From: Clitopilus passeckerianus
Taxonomy: Eukaryota; Basidiomycota; Agaricomycetes; Agaricales; Entolomataceae
Direction: 5' to 3'
Assembly: GCA_944990035.1 (NCBI GenBank)
Contig: CALYLX010000097.1
Coordinates: 434,001-498,000 of the forward strand
Length of the DNA stretch: 64,000 bases
Translations under genes and position numbers: made by a program
The notes under the pieces: generated by a model
The model's database searches: none
What the model was told of the DNA's origin: nothing
The model's input: the letters and a program-made list of their open reading frames with translations, nothing else
Shown here: piece after piece, positions 34,818-46,700 of the stretch
How positions within the stretch are numbered: the stretch's first letter is position 1
Layout: each line of letters begins with the position of its first letter

Positions 34818-36040
34818 TCATTCATCCTCTTCTTCATCGTCATCGCCTCCTTCTTTTTCGTTCCTCTCCCTCCTCGCCCTCGTCTTCATTTCTCTGGCTC
34901 ATATGCCTATTTCCACCCATACGACGCCCAACCGCCTGTAGCCGCATTTCCCGTTTCCGTTCGTTGCGCTACCACCAATAGTGGCCTTGTCCAACTATTC
35001 AACCCAGGATGAACCAGTCAGTCCCCTGGCTGAGGAACGACGAGAAGCCCGCATACCAACGTACAATATCTCTCACCACACCTACGACCTCCGCCAATTG
35101 TTCCTTGCACCCTGGATCGAGAACTTCTTCGTCCGCGAACCTACCAGGGCCATCAGCTCCTCAATTCTCGGTTACGATACCAAGGCGAGAAATACACACC
35201 TCCGAATAACGACAAAAATCCTACACCTCAGCAAATCGATATCGTTGCGATTCTTATCCACGCCCTCGATCCTCGGTGCATTCTTAAGTTCGTCCTCCAT
35301 CCCGAATATACCTCTCCTCCCGCCATCGTTGCGTGGTCAAGGTTCACCGATGTGCTTGATGAAGTAGGCGCGGAGAGGATTTAGCGGAGGCGGGTGAGGG
35401 AGCGCAGGATATTGAATCTATGGGATAAGAAGGGTAGTCAGTAACGTGTATCGAGACGTAGAGGAAAAGAGGTAGCTGGAGGAAGGCGAAGTGAAAAGCG
35501 AACGATGCGCACCGAATTGTAGTCAATCCATTACGGCTTGGGCACCAGGTCCCTGCTGCGAGCATACATTCTACACCTGGTTTTACTACCGGATCGGGTT
35601 AGTTGGGATATCGGAGAGGCTGTATGTATGATAAGGGGAGGTGCTGGCTCTACGTCGCACCCAACAACGCCAGCTGGATGTCGTTCAACACAGTAAAAGA
35701 AGTCGGACGAACACATAGCCTGCATCCTCTAGTGAGTACTAGCGGTAGAGATAGGGGAAAGGAAGGACGTCCATCCTGCAGAGATACCCCTCCCCACACT
35801 CCCCGCAGAACTAGCATCAAACCCCTTCTTGTATGGTGTCTTGTCTTTGATGAACCTGATATCTCTGTATAGCCCATGGACCACATCCTTTGGAGGCAAC
35901 GGTGGGATTTGAGTATCAATTAATGGATAACGTGAGTCCTTGTCCAGATGCTCACAACTTCCGTTAAGTTCAGCAGCTCCTCTGAGTATTTCAGCTGGTA
36001 GTTTATGTGAATTCAAGTGCAGATGGACAGCGAGAGGCAT
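34818..36040 (-). pseudogene. Decayed partial copy of the DUF2461 gene
   Basis: Matches the neighbouring gene (37621-39636) in order: DTQIPPLPPKDVVHGLYRDI, then DKTPYKKGF at about 35870; LAAGTWCPSRN at about 35540; IFGMEDELKNAPRIEGVDKN at about 35300-35200; and the acidic tail EGGDDDEEEDE with TGA at 34820-34818. The N-terminal third (lysine-rich region and start of the domain) is missing. The core SASFSRSGRKG has become DASSAGSVGRG, several splice sites are altered, and no continuous reading is possible. It is a 5'-truncated duplicate kept in the same orientation. Confidence 0.75.
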
Positions 36041-36408
36041 CGACTTACGGTGAGGGCGGGAATGGTGACAAAATTTCAGAACGAGACCGCGGAGTTACGG
36101 CCGCATAGCGTTCTAGATTTCCTTGGAGAGGGTACTATTTGGGTCAAGAGAGGTCGATAGTAGAAAGCGTCATCCGGTAGTGACCGGACAAACCCGGTTT
36201 ATTTGGCTATTGACTGCATCAAACAACGCGTCGTGTTCGGGTGCTCAATTACATTTGTTGGCAAGTCCAAAAGGCTGGTATCGACATCATATAGAAGTAG
36301 AATACATGGTTCATACAACGAAGTAAGCTCAAATTTTACTAGGACACAATCATAACCACCAATAAGGAAGAGATCAAGGAACAAAAAACTAGGTAAGAAT
36401 CCATTGCC
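36041..36408. other. No gene seen
   Basis: Short interval between the pseudogene and the exonuclease stop codon. No conserved frame. Confidence 0.5.
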
Positions 36409-37182
36409 TCAAAACCCCCATGCCGGCGCTAGCGCCTTATGCCGACCCTGCGGCTTGTAATACGGCGATTGAGACTCCAGAACCCTCCTCTTGGTCTTTT
36501 GCCTGACCTCGCTCCTCTTCTCAGTCGACAACCTGCCCCAGTAGAGATCACGCAAGGCAGGGAGGTAGCGAACATCAGCGGCACAGTACGATTTAATTTC
36601 GTCACTCAGGGGGCGTTGATCAAAGACGGCGTACGAGCCACCCATATCCGGCCTGAAGAGGCGCTCTCCAGTCTCCTTAGCCCTCTCCCATGCCTTCGTT
36701 GCCTGTAGACTGAGACCGGCGTGCAATCTGACGCATCTAGTCAGACCGTTGACAAATTTCTTCGGCATGGGGAATACCCGCGAGGCATTCTCCATCAACT
36801 GGACGTCCTCAATCCCCTGAAGCGCAATTTGATAGTGGAAAAATAGCGCGTCCGAGTCGTTCCTCACGTCGAAGAAGACTTTGGGAATGGTTGGAGACTC
36901 GAGAATGTCTTTCAGGTTTGTTCCATCCTTGCCCGGGGTGCTAAAGGCAAGTGAGCGTAGAGAAGATATATCAACGAGGTAGACGGTGTGTTCTCGAGAG
37001 AGGCGCCGGTAGATGAGGATGGTGAAAATGGCGATAGTGCCCTCCCGACAGAGATTCGTTCCTTCGAGGTCGATGAAGATGGAAGGCGGGCTCGTACTAG
37101 CCTGACCTGCCGAGTCGACAAGCTTGGAGATGCCAGCCGTGTCGTCCACCAGTATAGTAGGGATGTTGACGACGTCAGTCAT
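36409..37182 (-). CDS. DEDDy-type 3'-5' exonuclease domain protein
   Basis: A single-exon frame of 257 residues from an ATG at 37182 to TGA at 36411-36409. The three exonuclease motifs of the RNase D / WRN-exonuclease fold are visible: Exo I in SIFIDLEGTNL (D-x-E), Exo II in VFFDVRNDSDALFFHY (D near the end) and Exo III in SYCAADVRYLPAL (Y-x3-D). The family removes nucleotides from the 3' ends of RNA or DNA using two metal ions held by these acidic residues. Fungal proteins of this small type (about 250-300 residues, no RQC or HRDC domain) are usually annotated only as 3'-5' exonuclease domain-containing. There is no signal peptide, and the basic C-terminus (KTKRRVLESQSPYYKPQGRH) might bind nucleic acid. 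It lies between a DUF2461 pseudogene and the functional DUF2461 gene, on the same strand but with its own upstream region. Confidence 0.85.
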   Translation of the reverse strand: MTDVVNIPTILVDDTAGISKLVDSAGQASTSPPSIFIDLEGTNLCREGTIAIFTILIYRRLSREHTVYLVDISSLRSLAFSTPGKDGTNLKDILESPTIPKVFFDVRNDSDALFFHYQIALQGIEDVQLMENASRVFPMPKKFVNGLTRCVRLHAGLSLQATKAWERAKETGERLFRPDMGGSYAVFDQRPLSDEIKSYCAADVRYLPALRDLYWGRLSTEKRSEVRQKTKRRVLESQSPYYKPQGRHKALAPAWGF

Positions 37183-37620
37183 GATATTGGTGAATCTAGG
37201 AGGCTGGGAAATTGAAACTGCAACTGTTGACTTTTATGACGCATCTAAGGGTCGATGCACCCTCCATACCACCGCAGCCAACCCATTTCGCGTAAATACG
37301 TAGTGTCCCTGTGAGAGGGCGTAACATCACACAATCACATTAAGCATCATTTAGGGAAGGTCGAATTCTGAGCTGCCAGTCCCAACGAATCAGGATATTT
37401 AGGTCAGCATCGTCCGCCTTTGTCGTTCAATTCTAAAGGTGATTCCAAAGTGATCCCAGTATATTACCAATGAAGCAGAGTCGACCAGACCGGGGCCGTT
37501 TACGGAGGCTGTTGGGGTAATGCTTCTCAGCATCGCGAATGATGAACAAACTATTCGGTTGATAAAATACACGAGAAATGGGTACCAGACTTGGTAGAAG
37601 GTATATACGACAGCGACTTC
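37183..37620. other. Intergenic, probable promoter of the exonuclease gene
   Basis: Between the exonuclease ATG and the stop codon of the DUF2461 gene. No clear TATA box or frame. Confidence 0.4.
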
Positions 37621-39636
37621 TCACTCATCGTCTTCCTCGTCTTCCTCCTCACCGCCTCCCTCCTCGTCCTCATCCGAGTTTCTCTGGCTCGTATGCCTAT
37701 TTCCACCCGTACGAGTCCCATTCCCATTTCTCGACGATCCCGCGCCACCAGCCGCCCCCGCGCTCCCATTTCCATTCGTCGCGCCGCCACCAATCGTCAT
37801 CATATCGTTCAAACTATTCAACCCCGGAGGGACCTAATCAGTGTCCGAACTGAGGCACGACGAGCGGTCCGCATACCAATGCACGAAATCTCTGACAACA
37901 CCCACAACCTCCGCCAACTGTTCCTTAAACCCCGGATCTAGAACCTCTTCGTCCGTGAACCTATCCGATATCATCAATCACTCAACCTTCATTCCTAAAA
38001 CCAAGACGAAAAAACACACCTCCGACTAACAGCAAAACTCCTACACCTCAACAAATCAATATCCTTATGATTCTTATCCACACCCTCGATCTTCGGTGCG
38101 TTCTTCAGCTCGTCTTCCATCCCAAATATACTTCTCCTCCCGCCGTCTTCGCATGGGGACGGTTTACCGAAGTGTTTCACGAAGGCCGGTGCTGCGAGGA
38201 GTTGACGGAGGCGGGTGGGGGAGCGGAGGATGTTGGATCTGTGGGAGAACTCGACGGTCAGTGACGGTACTCAAGAGACTAGAAGTGGGAGATGGGAGAA
38301 AGGGTACGTACCGGATTGTAGCCAATTCGTTCCGCCCTGGGCACCACGTCCCGGCTGCAATCATAGACTCTCCGCCTGGTTTTACTATCCGAAGAGGTTA
38401 GTCAGGGCGTTCAAGGCCGCACAACAAGAACCAACATACTAGCTCTACATCATACCCAACAGCATCAGCTAAACGGGTCACTCAACGCAGCAAGGGAACG
38501 GTACGAACACATGATCTACAAGCGAAATGTAAGCACCATTCTGAGTCGGTTGAGAGGAGCCAACACTTACACCCAGCAAACACACCCTTCCTCCCACTCC
38601 TGGAGAAACTCGCACTAAACCCCTTCTTATACGGCGTCTTGTCGTTGCTGAATCGTATGTCCCTGTATATACGGTGTATCACGTCCTTTGGAGGTAAAGG
38701 TGGAATTTGAGTGTCGACTTCGACCAGGAGGTCTGTGAAGGCGGAGATGAAGTCTTTCCATTCTTGTTCGGCGAGGCGATAGACGGGTTCTATGGATAGA
38801 ATAGTCAGTAAGAGTGGTGAAGAGAGGAAAGAGAGCGGAAGGCCGACCATGGAGTTTAAACCTGGATATGTTGAGAACCTTGAAGGTGGCAGAGAGGATA
38901 GGAAGGCATACCAGTGACGATCATTATACTTCGGATCCTTCAGCTTTTCCAAGAAATTAAATGTATTTCGAGATATCTGCCCTGGAGGAACTGTATGCCG
39001 GGATGCTTGAGTCCAGATAGTACTAGATGCACGAGAGAAAGACAGACCTCTCCCAGTCTTCGGTGCCTCAACGACACGCCCAACAACTTCTTGACCGTCT
39101 TCAAGCTCAAAATCGTCGTCCCCTGTATCCTCGGCTTCCTCGGTCTTCCGTTTCTTCCTTCCCTTCTTCGGGCTACCCTCGTCCTTCCCCAGTTTTGTAG
39201 GTTTCTTCTTCTTGGCCGAAGAGGTCTCGACAAAGTAACCCGACGTCTGCGCACCGGCTCCCCTCTTTCTCTTCAGCGAAGCCTTCGCCTTAGCCTTGGT
39301 CAAGGCAGTATCATCTTCATCGTCTAGGGCATCACTGTTGTATTCCTCTTCTGCGTCATCCTCCTCCTGCTGCTCGAAATCCTCGTCTTCCAAATGTACG
39401 ATATCTTCGTCTTCGACCGAAGATTCTTCTTTAGATTCTTCGACTGCTTGAGATGCGTCAGTTCCATAATAAGTTAATAGTTGACCTAGTAGCCACGTAC
39501 CTTTCTTCGCTGTCTCTTTCCCTCTTTCCTTCGCCTTCCCACTTTTCCTGGGAGACCTCCGCTCCCCCAATCCATGCCCAGCTTTCCCATTCTCCGCTCC
39601 TTTTGCAGTCTTCGCTGTGCCTTTGGCTCTAGCCAT
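37621..39636 (-). CDS. DUF2461 (TIGR02453-like) protein with basic/acidic N-terminus
   Basis: Ten exons join in phase to 483 residues: 39636-39501, 39446-39048, 39005-38912, 38861-38848, 38789-38573, 38515-38505, 38384-38312, 38238-38020, 37960-37885 and 37833-37621. Residues 1-190 are alternately lysine-rich (KRKRGAGAQ, KKGRKKRKTEE) and acidic, suggesting a nuclear protein. The rest is the DUF2461 domain: ISRNTFNFLEKLKDPKYNDR, HWFKLHEPVYRLAEQEW, PPKDVIHRIYRDIRFSNDKT, PYKKGFSASFSRSGRKGVFA, PGGESMIAAGTWCPGRNELA, FGMEDELKNAPKIEGVDKNH, DIDLLRCRSFAVS and FTDEEVLDPGFKEQL. The tail is Gly/Asn-rich and ends in a run of Asp/Glu. Two exons are tiny (14 and 11 nt). The family's function is unknown. Intron 1 (54 nt) and intron 2 (42 nt) are multiples of three; intron 2 is short and might not be spliced. 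A weakly supported point is the 11-nt exon. Confidence 0.85.
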
Positions 39637-42600
39637 TCCTAGTATTCAAGTCTGAGTAGTAGAAGGTCTCCGTCGACGTGGTTGTGTAGTCCCAAGATGA
39701 TTTTCAAACGGCAAAGTGAGAGTGACGATGGTGAGGACGCGATCGTAAGCAAGTCTGACCAACCAGCCTGCTTGGTAATCGTGATCACGACACGGTCGCG
39801 TCCCTCACGCGCCTCAGGCCTGTCTGACAAGCTCGTTCAACTTTCTGTATTGTCAATTCCTGAAGCAGTCATAAAACTCATTTATTTCGATTTCACATCG
39901 GAGCATACGACGTGTAACTCTTAACCCGGAGATCTGCCTGTTATATTTTAATCATCCTGTTCAATACGAACAATCTCGACAGCTTCGGCAAGGTTGCTCC
40001 CATCCTTGGCATTGAGCTGCGTATGTTCAATTTAAAAGTGAGAAGCAGCGAGAAAACTGTTAGTTTTCATTCTGGCAAAGCTTTAGTTGATCCAAGTGAT
40101 TCCAAAGAACATCTTACCATACGCTAGAAATTCGTTGATACTTATGTCGAACCTGGAGTCCTGGACTGCATCGGGACAGAAGCGGCTGCTAATAAAATAA
40201 TAAAATCGTTCTTGTTGAGCCAAGCAGCGACTTAATTCAACAAATTCAAAACCTACACACATATGGTGCATGGGTGAACCCTTTTCGCGCGAGCTCGGTT
40301 GGATTTTCGGGCGTGTCCGTGAGCACAAGAGCGACCGCCCGGACGGTGGATTGGCATTGAATAGAGAAATGACAATAAAACATGAAATCCGCTTGGAGAT
40401 ATATTGTGAGCGAAAAAGGCTCATGGAAGGTTGTCAGAGGCTGTACCTTGGAGACGACGAGCATCTGAGCTAAAACCTAGTCTAAAATGGCCTGAAGTCG
40501 TTGCTAGGCGTCATGCGATCGTCGGCGCGGGGGAACGGGCCAAGCAGCATAACGCACGCATTCCTGTGTCTTCCCATGCGAGAGTTCGCTATCTTCACCT
40601 TAATAGAGTAGCTGCGGCAATTACTAAGTCAGTAGTTATCCTTGGATAAGTACCATGGAGCAGAACGAACCATGCCCCAGGAATCAACCTACTATTTCCG
40701 ACCTCGACATCATGAACATGCGCTTCCTCTACGCCTTCACCTTGTTGGCTGCGGCGAGCACCGGTAGAGCTGCGGTAATCCTTGGATTCCCTCTTTAGAA
40801 ACCCTCACCGAGATCTTCGATAGCCCCAAGCTGGTGGCACCTCCGCGCCAGTTGAGTCGATGCCCGTCTTCACCGTCAAACACGTGTATCATACCATCGT
40901 GAACACTTCCCCGTACTTGGTGGATAGGACTTCGACTATAATATGGACGTGAGTCTGTGTTTAGCAAATGTAGTGAGACCTGACTCACGCATTCATGGCA
41001 GCCAAAGCCCTAGCCAGACGGCGACTGCCACCGAGGTAGCTGCTACTTCTTAGTGCGCACCAAGGCGGAGGAGATATTGGCAGTATGAGTGCGCCAATTT
41101 CTCCAAGTATGTGGATGGGAGTGCAGGCAAAACAGGAATGTTGAACGTGCTCGTTACGCAATTTAATCCCTAGGCATAGGTGTGATTGTATTCGGGTGGA
41201 TCGATATGGGATATCGTCCTATTTGCGTGACATTGAGCTCTTCTTTCAAGTCGATGTACTGAAGGCGGTGTGGGGCGAAAAATTACACCTTCGTAGTAGC
41301 CAAGGTAAATCGCAACAACTTGCGCTACAATCTTGGCAATGGAGGAATCCACTTTCTCCTAAGTTAGGCAGGTGCAATGGGTCCAAGTTCATCCAGTATA
41401 ACACCAAGAGATTAGTTTGCCTGACATTCCCGGAGTTTTGAAACGTGGAAAAGTGTGAGCAATGTTGGAAAGTCGCGACGAGTCAAACCCATGAAATCAC
41501 GTGGTTGGGCGATTAGATTATCCGGCCCACCAAGCGCTGACAATCCCGTTTCGGATCGCAAGATCGGCTTGCAAGGTCGGCCAATTTACTCCGTCAAACC
41601 GTCCAAGGTTGGTCCAAGCCCAGACCCGAAGAAGACACGAGAGAACAAAAAATATCGCGCAAAGCTCTAACTCATAGGCAGAGATGAGCGCTGTTCCCAT
41701 ATACTGAACCCGAATTTCAACAGGCGTGTGTGCCTCACATATAAGAGGCACTTTGGAGTGGGGGTCCTCCCTGGTCCTCCACGTTTTGCGATGTAGAAGT
41801 GCATCTCATCGCCTCATCACTCCAAGAATCCCAGAGAGCACACCCAAGGTAGATCTTACTTACCACGTTTACGCTCATTGTCATATCTGGACTGAATGGG
41901 GACCTCAAGTTTGTTATTGCGTTCATGAAGCACTCAGATTTGCGTAAAATACCACCACACGATCTCCACTATGTCCATGATAAGAAATTAACGACCCACC
42001 GGGACACCCAAGAACGATGAGTGCCCTATAATTCCATTTTTACTCACTCTAACGATGTCTAAATTTAGAGTGAAAATAAACGTTAGGTAGGATCTGACGC
42101 AGTCACGAAGACGCAATCCTGCCCACTCCGACGGTTTTGATCTTTCTTGACGTTGGCATGTTCACTCAACTACATGCTCATTTGACATCGCGGTCTCTGA
42201 CCGATGTCCATTATCCCCTGGTAGGGCTGCATGATGAGGTGTGAATAGGCAGGAGAAGTATCCCAGGCCCAGGGACCGTTGAACATACATCAACGGCGCT
42301 AGCCCTCCGCAGGTCGTACTGGGTTGTGAATCAAACCAGAGTGACAATCAGTTCCACATGTGTGGAGGATGCTTCCGACGTCAGACATATTTCTCCCAAC
42401 GGGGCCGACAATCGTGCGTAGATGAGTAGGCTATTCTTGGGAGGCTGCAGAGGAGCTCGCTGAGACGCTAGCTGTAGGCGCGAGGTTTTCTGTCGAATAT
42501 GTTGAATGGCCTCCGAGGTAGATCAAAATTTACGGGCACGATAGATAGGGAATTTTCTTGAGCAAGACTGCCAAAACATTCGCCCAAAGCGTTAGTAAAT

Positions 42601-43879
42601 ATCTGAAAAGGTGAGAATCGATGACATCAGACGAGTCCTTCGATGTCAACACCAGGTGAAGCGTAATGCAAGTATGCTGAACCCCGTCTTCCAGTGGAGA
42701 GCAGCTGAGACGTCCCGATCATTCAGTATTCGAAAGTTTTTATAGACGGAAGCCATTGCACTCCTGTATTCTCAAACCTGTGGTAACTGAAAACTATGAG
42801 CTTTTGACAATCGAATGGTACGCTGATTGCCGTTGGATGACTCAAGGAAACTTATCTGATTACGTGGGGTGATTTACTCGGAGTCGCGCCAGGCTTGTCC
42901 CACTTCCACCTTCTCAGACAAGTTCGGGAACATGAGGCTCACTTGACTTCAGCCATCCGACACGGAAACTACGGCAAGCACTAAAGATCCGTTCCTGATT
43001 ACGCTAGAAGAGATTCTCAAGACAATCTTGGAGCGTCTTGGTGCTGACTTGGCAAACCATCGACTATTCGCCTCAAGCATGGCCAAGATTGCCATAAGTA
43101 CCTTCTCCAAACCCATCAGCGCTTGTGTGCGCAGCCAACTATGTGCTACTTTCCGTAACACCACGATGCTTTGTGCTATGACTCAGTCTACTAATGAAAT
43201 TGATCGCCGGATTGCCCCACCCCATCTGTGTGTCAAGCCGTCCGGCATGCTCCTCCTTGGAAGGCGGATGGAGTTTCAGTCGCCGAATGCTGTCAGAACC
43301 GCTTTTCTGCGACCGGGGAGTTGGGGTTTCTTGTCATGGTACCCACCTGTATGTTGCGCGACTGTCAATACGGCAGCCCCAGTTCGCTAGCCGTTTTTTG
43401 ACGTGATTAGGCTGCGCTGTCCGTTTCGGTTCTAGCATGTCAACTGGATCATCAATAACCTATGACAAGAAGTGCCAAATGAACGTTGATGAACGACTTA
43501 ACCTTCAAATTTGCGCCGATCTCTAGCTTCTTTACTCTAATAGGCGGAACACACGTGCCTCGGTCACTCTAGCCAGATTAATTCTGACGAAAAAATGTCA
43601 TCGGCAGCCACTTTGCCTGCGACATCCGTCATCTACGCAATTTACTTTCTGTGGTGAAGGAGAAGACTCGCGTTCATTGGCGATTTCTCTCGTCTTCATC
43701 CACCCTCTCATCCGGTTACTGTGCCAGCTCGGCCAGCTCTGGTTCTCCGCAAGCCCCAAGATGTGTGGGCCATGAGGAATATCGTGAATGAGTATAAGTA
43801 CTGTACCGTCATTGCTGGCCAACCACCATTCTCCCCAGCGGATTACAGCAACCCTCATCCCTCGTAGAGTTCCATCGCA
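39637..43879. other. Long stretch without a confident gene
   Basis: Promoter side of the DUF2461 gene followed by 4 kb with only short frames. Two exon-like pieces were considered and not accepted (39948-40480 minus and 42955-43390 plus; see rejected items). No repeat family or transposon end was recognised. The last 80 bases before 43880 are C/T-rich, as expected just before a fungal coding start. Confidence 0.5.
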
Positions 43880-44587
43880 ATGCAATTCTCCATCATTCTT
43901 GCCGCGGCTGCCGCCTTACTCGCTTCCTCAGCGTCGTCTTTTCCTCAGTCGCAGACACCCAGCGCCTCCGTCTCGAGCAGTGCACCAGCGAGCTCTGCGT
44001 CTGTCTTTCCTCCTTGGTTTCCTTTAACAACGACCAATACTACCACGGATCCTTCGATTCAATTAATCAAGACATTAGGTATGCTTAGAGATGCTTATCT
44101 TATGCACGATGCTCATCACGAATGTAGACGCCTCCGTCCCTTCAAGCCCTATCTCTCAGGCAGTCGTATCTGGAGATCACCTCTATATCTCTGGGTATCT
44201 TCCGATCGCACCTCACGCTAGCGTAATCAACCACCCGGAAGACGTTGTCGTTCAGACATTGACCATTTTGACGAACCTCAAGATTCTCGCCGAGTCTGTT
44301 GGCAGCAACCTCGGGAAAGTCGTCAAGATCACTGTAAGTCTATATTAATTCCTTCTCAAAGCCTCACGCTCATCGCCCCCTAGATGTTCTTGAAGAACGT
44401 TGAAGACTATGACACAGTTAACATGGTATACGCCAACTTCATGGGAAGCCACCGCCCTGCCCGCACCACCGTTGCCGTCCCGAACATTCCACTGGGTGCT
44501 CTGGTCGAGATTGACGCCATCGTCAGGTACGTCTACTGAAATGTTCACCCTTTCCACATCAACTCATTGTGCGACTTCAGGCTATAA
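43880..44587 (+). CDS. Secreted RidA/YjgF-like protein
   Basis: Exons 43880-44078, 44128-44333, 44384-44526 and 44581-44587 join in phase to 184 residues. The N-terminus MQFSIILAAAAALLASSASS is a clear signal peptide, followed by a Ser/Pro/Thr-rich spacer to about residue 66. The rest is a Rid fold: SSPISQAVVSGDHLYISGYL, ILTNLKILAESVGSNLGKVV, KITMFLKNVEDYDTVNMVYA, FMGSHRPARTTVAVPNIPLG and ALVEIDAIVRL. Rid proteins form trimers and deaminate reactive enamine/imine intermediates through the arginine in the PARxxV motif, which is kept here. They normally act in cytosol or mitochondria, so a signal peptide is unusual. The usual GPYSQA is PISQA. Introns are 49, 50 and 54 nt, and the last exon has only seven bases (end of an Arg codon, Leu, stop). 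Confidence 0.85.
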
Positions 44588-45899
44588 AGCGCGAGCAACG
44601 AGATGAAGTTGAGCGAGTGACCAAAAAGAATAAATTATTTATTGCTGTTTCCTACAACTTTCCTTGTACTCTACTTTGTAACATTACCGGCTAGAATATA
44701 GACATCCCATTTCTTCTCTCCAAAGCATGACGGCATGAAATCTCGTCATCGGCCTGATATAGGATCTACCCAAAAGAAACCGGGCGCCCTGACAGACTCA
44801 ACATCCCGAGCATGCAAATCCTGATGCAAGAACGTCACCTATTAATAGCCGTTACCGACTTTCACTCTGGTGATTATTCGTTTCCAGAGGATTTCGGGAG
44901 AAAATCAGTCTGAAGAATCGAAACCTACTCGTTGGCGGAGTTTATGACTAGTATACAAGGCGGATGGATTCAGCCCGGTCGTCTTCAAGTCCGAGCGCTC
45001 CATACATGAAGAAGGACCACCTATAGTATAGTATAATCCAGGTTTCATCCGGCGGGGCTGAGTCACCGATGTGTGTGCACCAGACGCCTGAAAACTTTTA
45101 CCCCGAGCGAGTTACGTCTGGCACATTCTGCCAGTGATCTCATGACGTTGGCACTAGGACCTTTGACATCACACGGAGAACACGATACAGCATCGATCAA
45201 AAGTGACCCTTTACGCCGAGAATCCGACATGAAAACCGCTTGGGGTGCGCCACCGTCAAATAGCCCATCAGCTTCTCATTCCCGTGCAGGGGGTGATAGG
45301 CTTAATCAAACGTTGTGCTCAAGCCTACGATCGGTTTGATGCAATGCTGTAGAAAGATTGAGCAATAATGTCAAAACCCCTTCAATTCGATCTCGTCTCA
45401 GTAAGCCGAACGTGCACCCAGCCCGGTGTGGTCGGAAATTATTCATACGCAAATCCAAGCACGCTGAGAGTTGCGAAATCCGAGATTGCTTCTTTCCGTA
45501 TGGACGGTCATACACAACTAGCGTTAACTCGCTTCGAAGAAGATTCGGTACTAATCTCGGGCTCGGTGATCCAAGAATAGAGAAGAGTGGTAGAAGCCTT
45601 CAGTAGCTTCTGCTGCGCAATACCATGGTAAGAATGCTTCATCGTAGTATTCAACATTCCGGCATACAGAAGAGGTTTAATTAACGAACGGATACCGGAG
45701 AAAAAGCACCACTGCTGGGCACTTCCAAGCCAGAGCGACAAAATTGATGCATGGTCTGAACCCGTAGACAATTGCCGAGCTGTATAAGGTATTAATGATA
45801 GAAGATCTAGGAAAACTTCTTGGAAAGCGGACTGCCGAGAGAGACGAATTAGTTTCAAGTGAATGATGTTCGAATCGGAACTGACATTACTCCCGTAGC
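44588..45899. other. No confident gene
   Basis: 3' flank of the RidA-like gene and intergenic sequence. A 70-codon ATG frame at 45368-45580 has no recognisable feature and was not accepted. CTATAGTATAGTATAATCC at about 45022 is a short direct repeat. Confidence 0.5.
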
Positions 45900-46700
45900 C
45901 TAGTAAACGTCACTGTCTCGAGAATGCTCTCCGTATCTCGGAGGAACAAGATCGTTTAAACGACTGGTAAGGTCCCTCTGTTGAGCCTCTAGTTCGATAA
46001 TCCGCTCCCTCATCGTGTTCCAACTTGCATCAGTCCGATCCAGTGGGCTGGTTGCGGTCTGGGGGCTACTGAGGGTTGTTAGCCGCCTTCTTGAGTCCCC
46101 AAGCGATCGTGCTAGACCAAGACGTTGAGTATATTTTTCTACACACGCTTCCTATGTGCACGGACCTTTCTCATCCCAAGGATCCCTATCATGCTCCTCC
46201 CGTGCGAGCAAGACAGGCGTAACGGTGTTTCTCCGTCTCCTGAGTCTCCAGAACAGCAAAAAAAGAAGGACTGCCAGAGCAAGAAAAGCCAGGCTACCGA
46301 CTACAGTACCAACGATCGCACCCGTTGACATCGTGCGAATGGGGTTTGGAGCTACCGAGGCTTGTGCTGGCGGATTGATGATAGACGTAGATGACGAAGA
46401 ACTGGTGGCAAGCTGAGTCGTCCCAGTCGCGGAAGTGGATGTAGCCGAGGTAGAAGATGGTGGTGAAGTCACCAAAGGTGAATGGGGAGGAGGCGAGGAT
46501 GCAGCTTCATGATGACTGGTTCCAGGGGTGGTGGAAGGCGACTGGGTGGTGATCACCTTGGCCGTCGTAGTAACAGTGGCAGTCGTTGGAGGAGACCAAC
46601 CTCCCGTATACCATGGAGGTGGTCCCGTATGAGAGAACCAGGATGGATGCTGCCTCTTCTCTATAGCGTTGGTAGATTTCGCTTTCACGACGAACTTCAT
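45900..46700 (-). CDS. Single-pass surface protein with Ser/Thr-rich ectodomain
   Basis: Exon 46700-46166 and exon 46111-45900 are joined across a 54-nt intron (GTCCGT to GTCTAG). The order is an N-terminal part with a Kex2-like KR followed by QHPSWFSHTGPPPWYTGGW, a Ser/Thr/Pro-rich region of about 90 residues, a transmembrane helix IVGTVVGSLAFLALAVLLFL with stop-transfer RLRRRR, then a cytoplasmic tail with MRERIIELEAQQRDL and ending PRYGEHSRDSDVY. Many Agaricomycete membrane sensors or wall-associated proteins share this plan, including the coiled-coil ELEAQQ tail. No signal peptide follows the ATG at 46700, so a 5' exon is probably missing from this model. Role inferred only: cell-surface or wall-contact protein. 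Confidence 0.65.

Noticed and set aside
39948..40480. Minus-strand exon-like pieces (NAKDGSNLAEAVEIVRIEQ near 39950-40015; SRFDISINEFLAY near 40120)
   Set aside because: The fragments read like protein, but the only donor and acceptor between them give the wrong phase and no complete model could be made.
42955..43390. Plus-strand open stretch (DPFLITLEEILKTILERLGA and following)
   Set aside because: No ATG at the start, no recognised family, and its second half is not protein-like.
45368..45580. 70-codon ATG frame on the plus strand
   Set aside because: No conserved features, no paralogue in the window, and length is within chance expectation.
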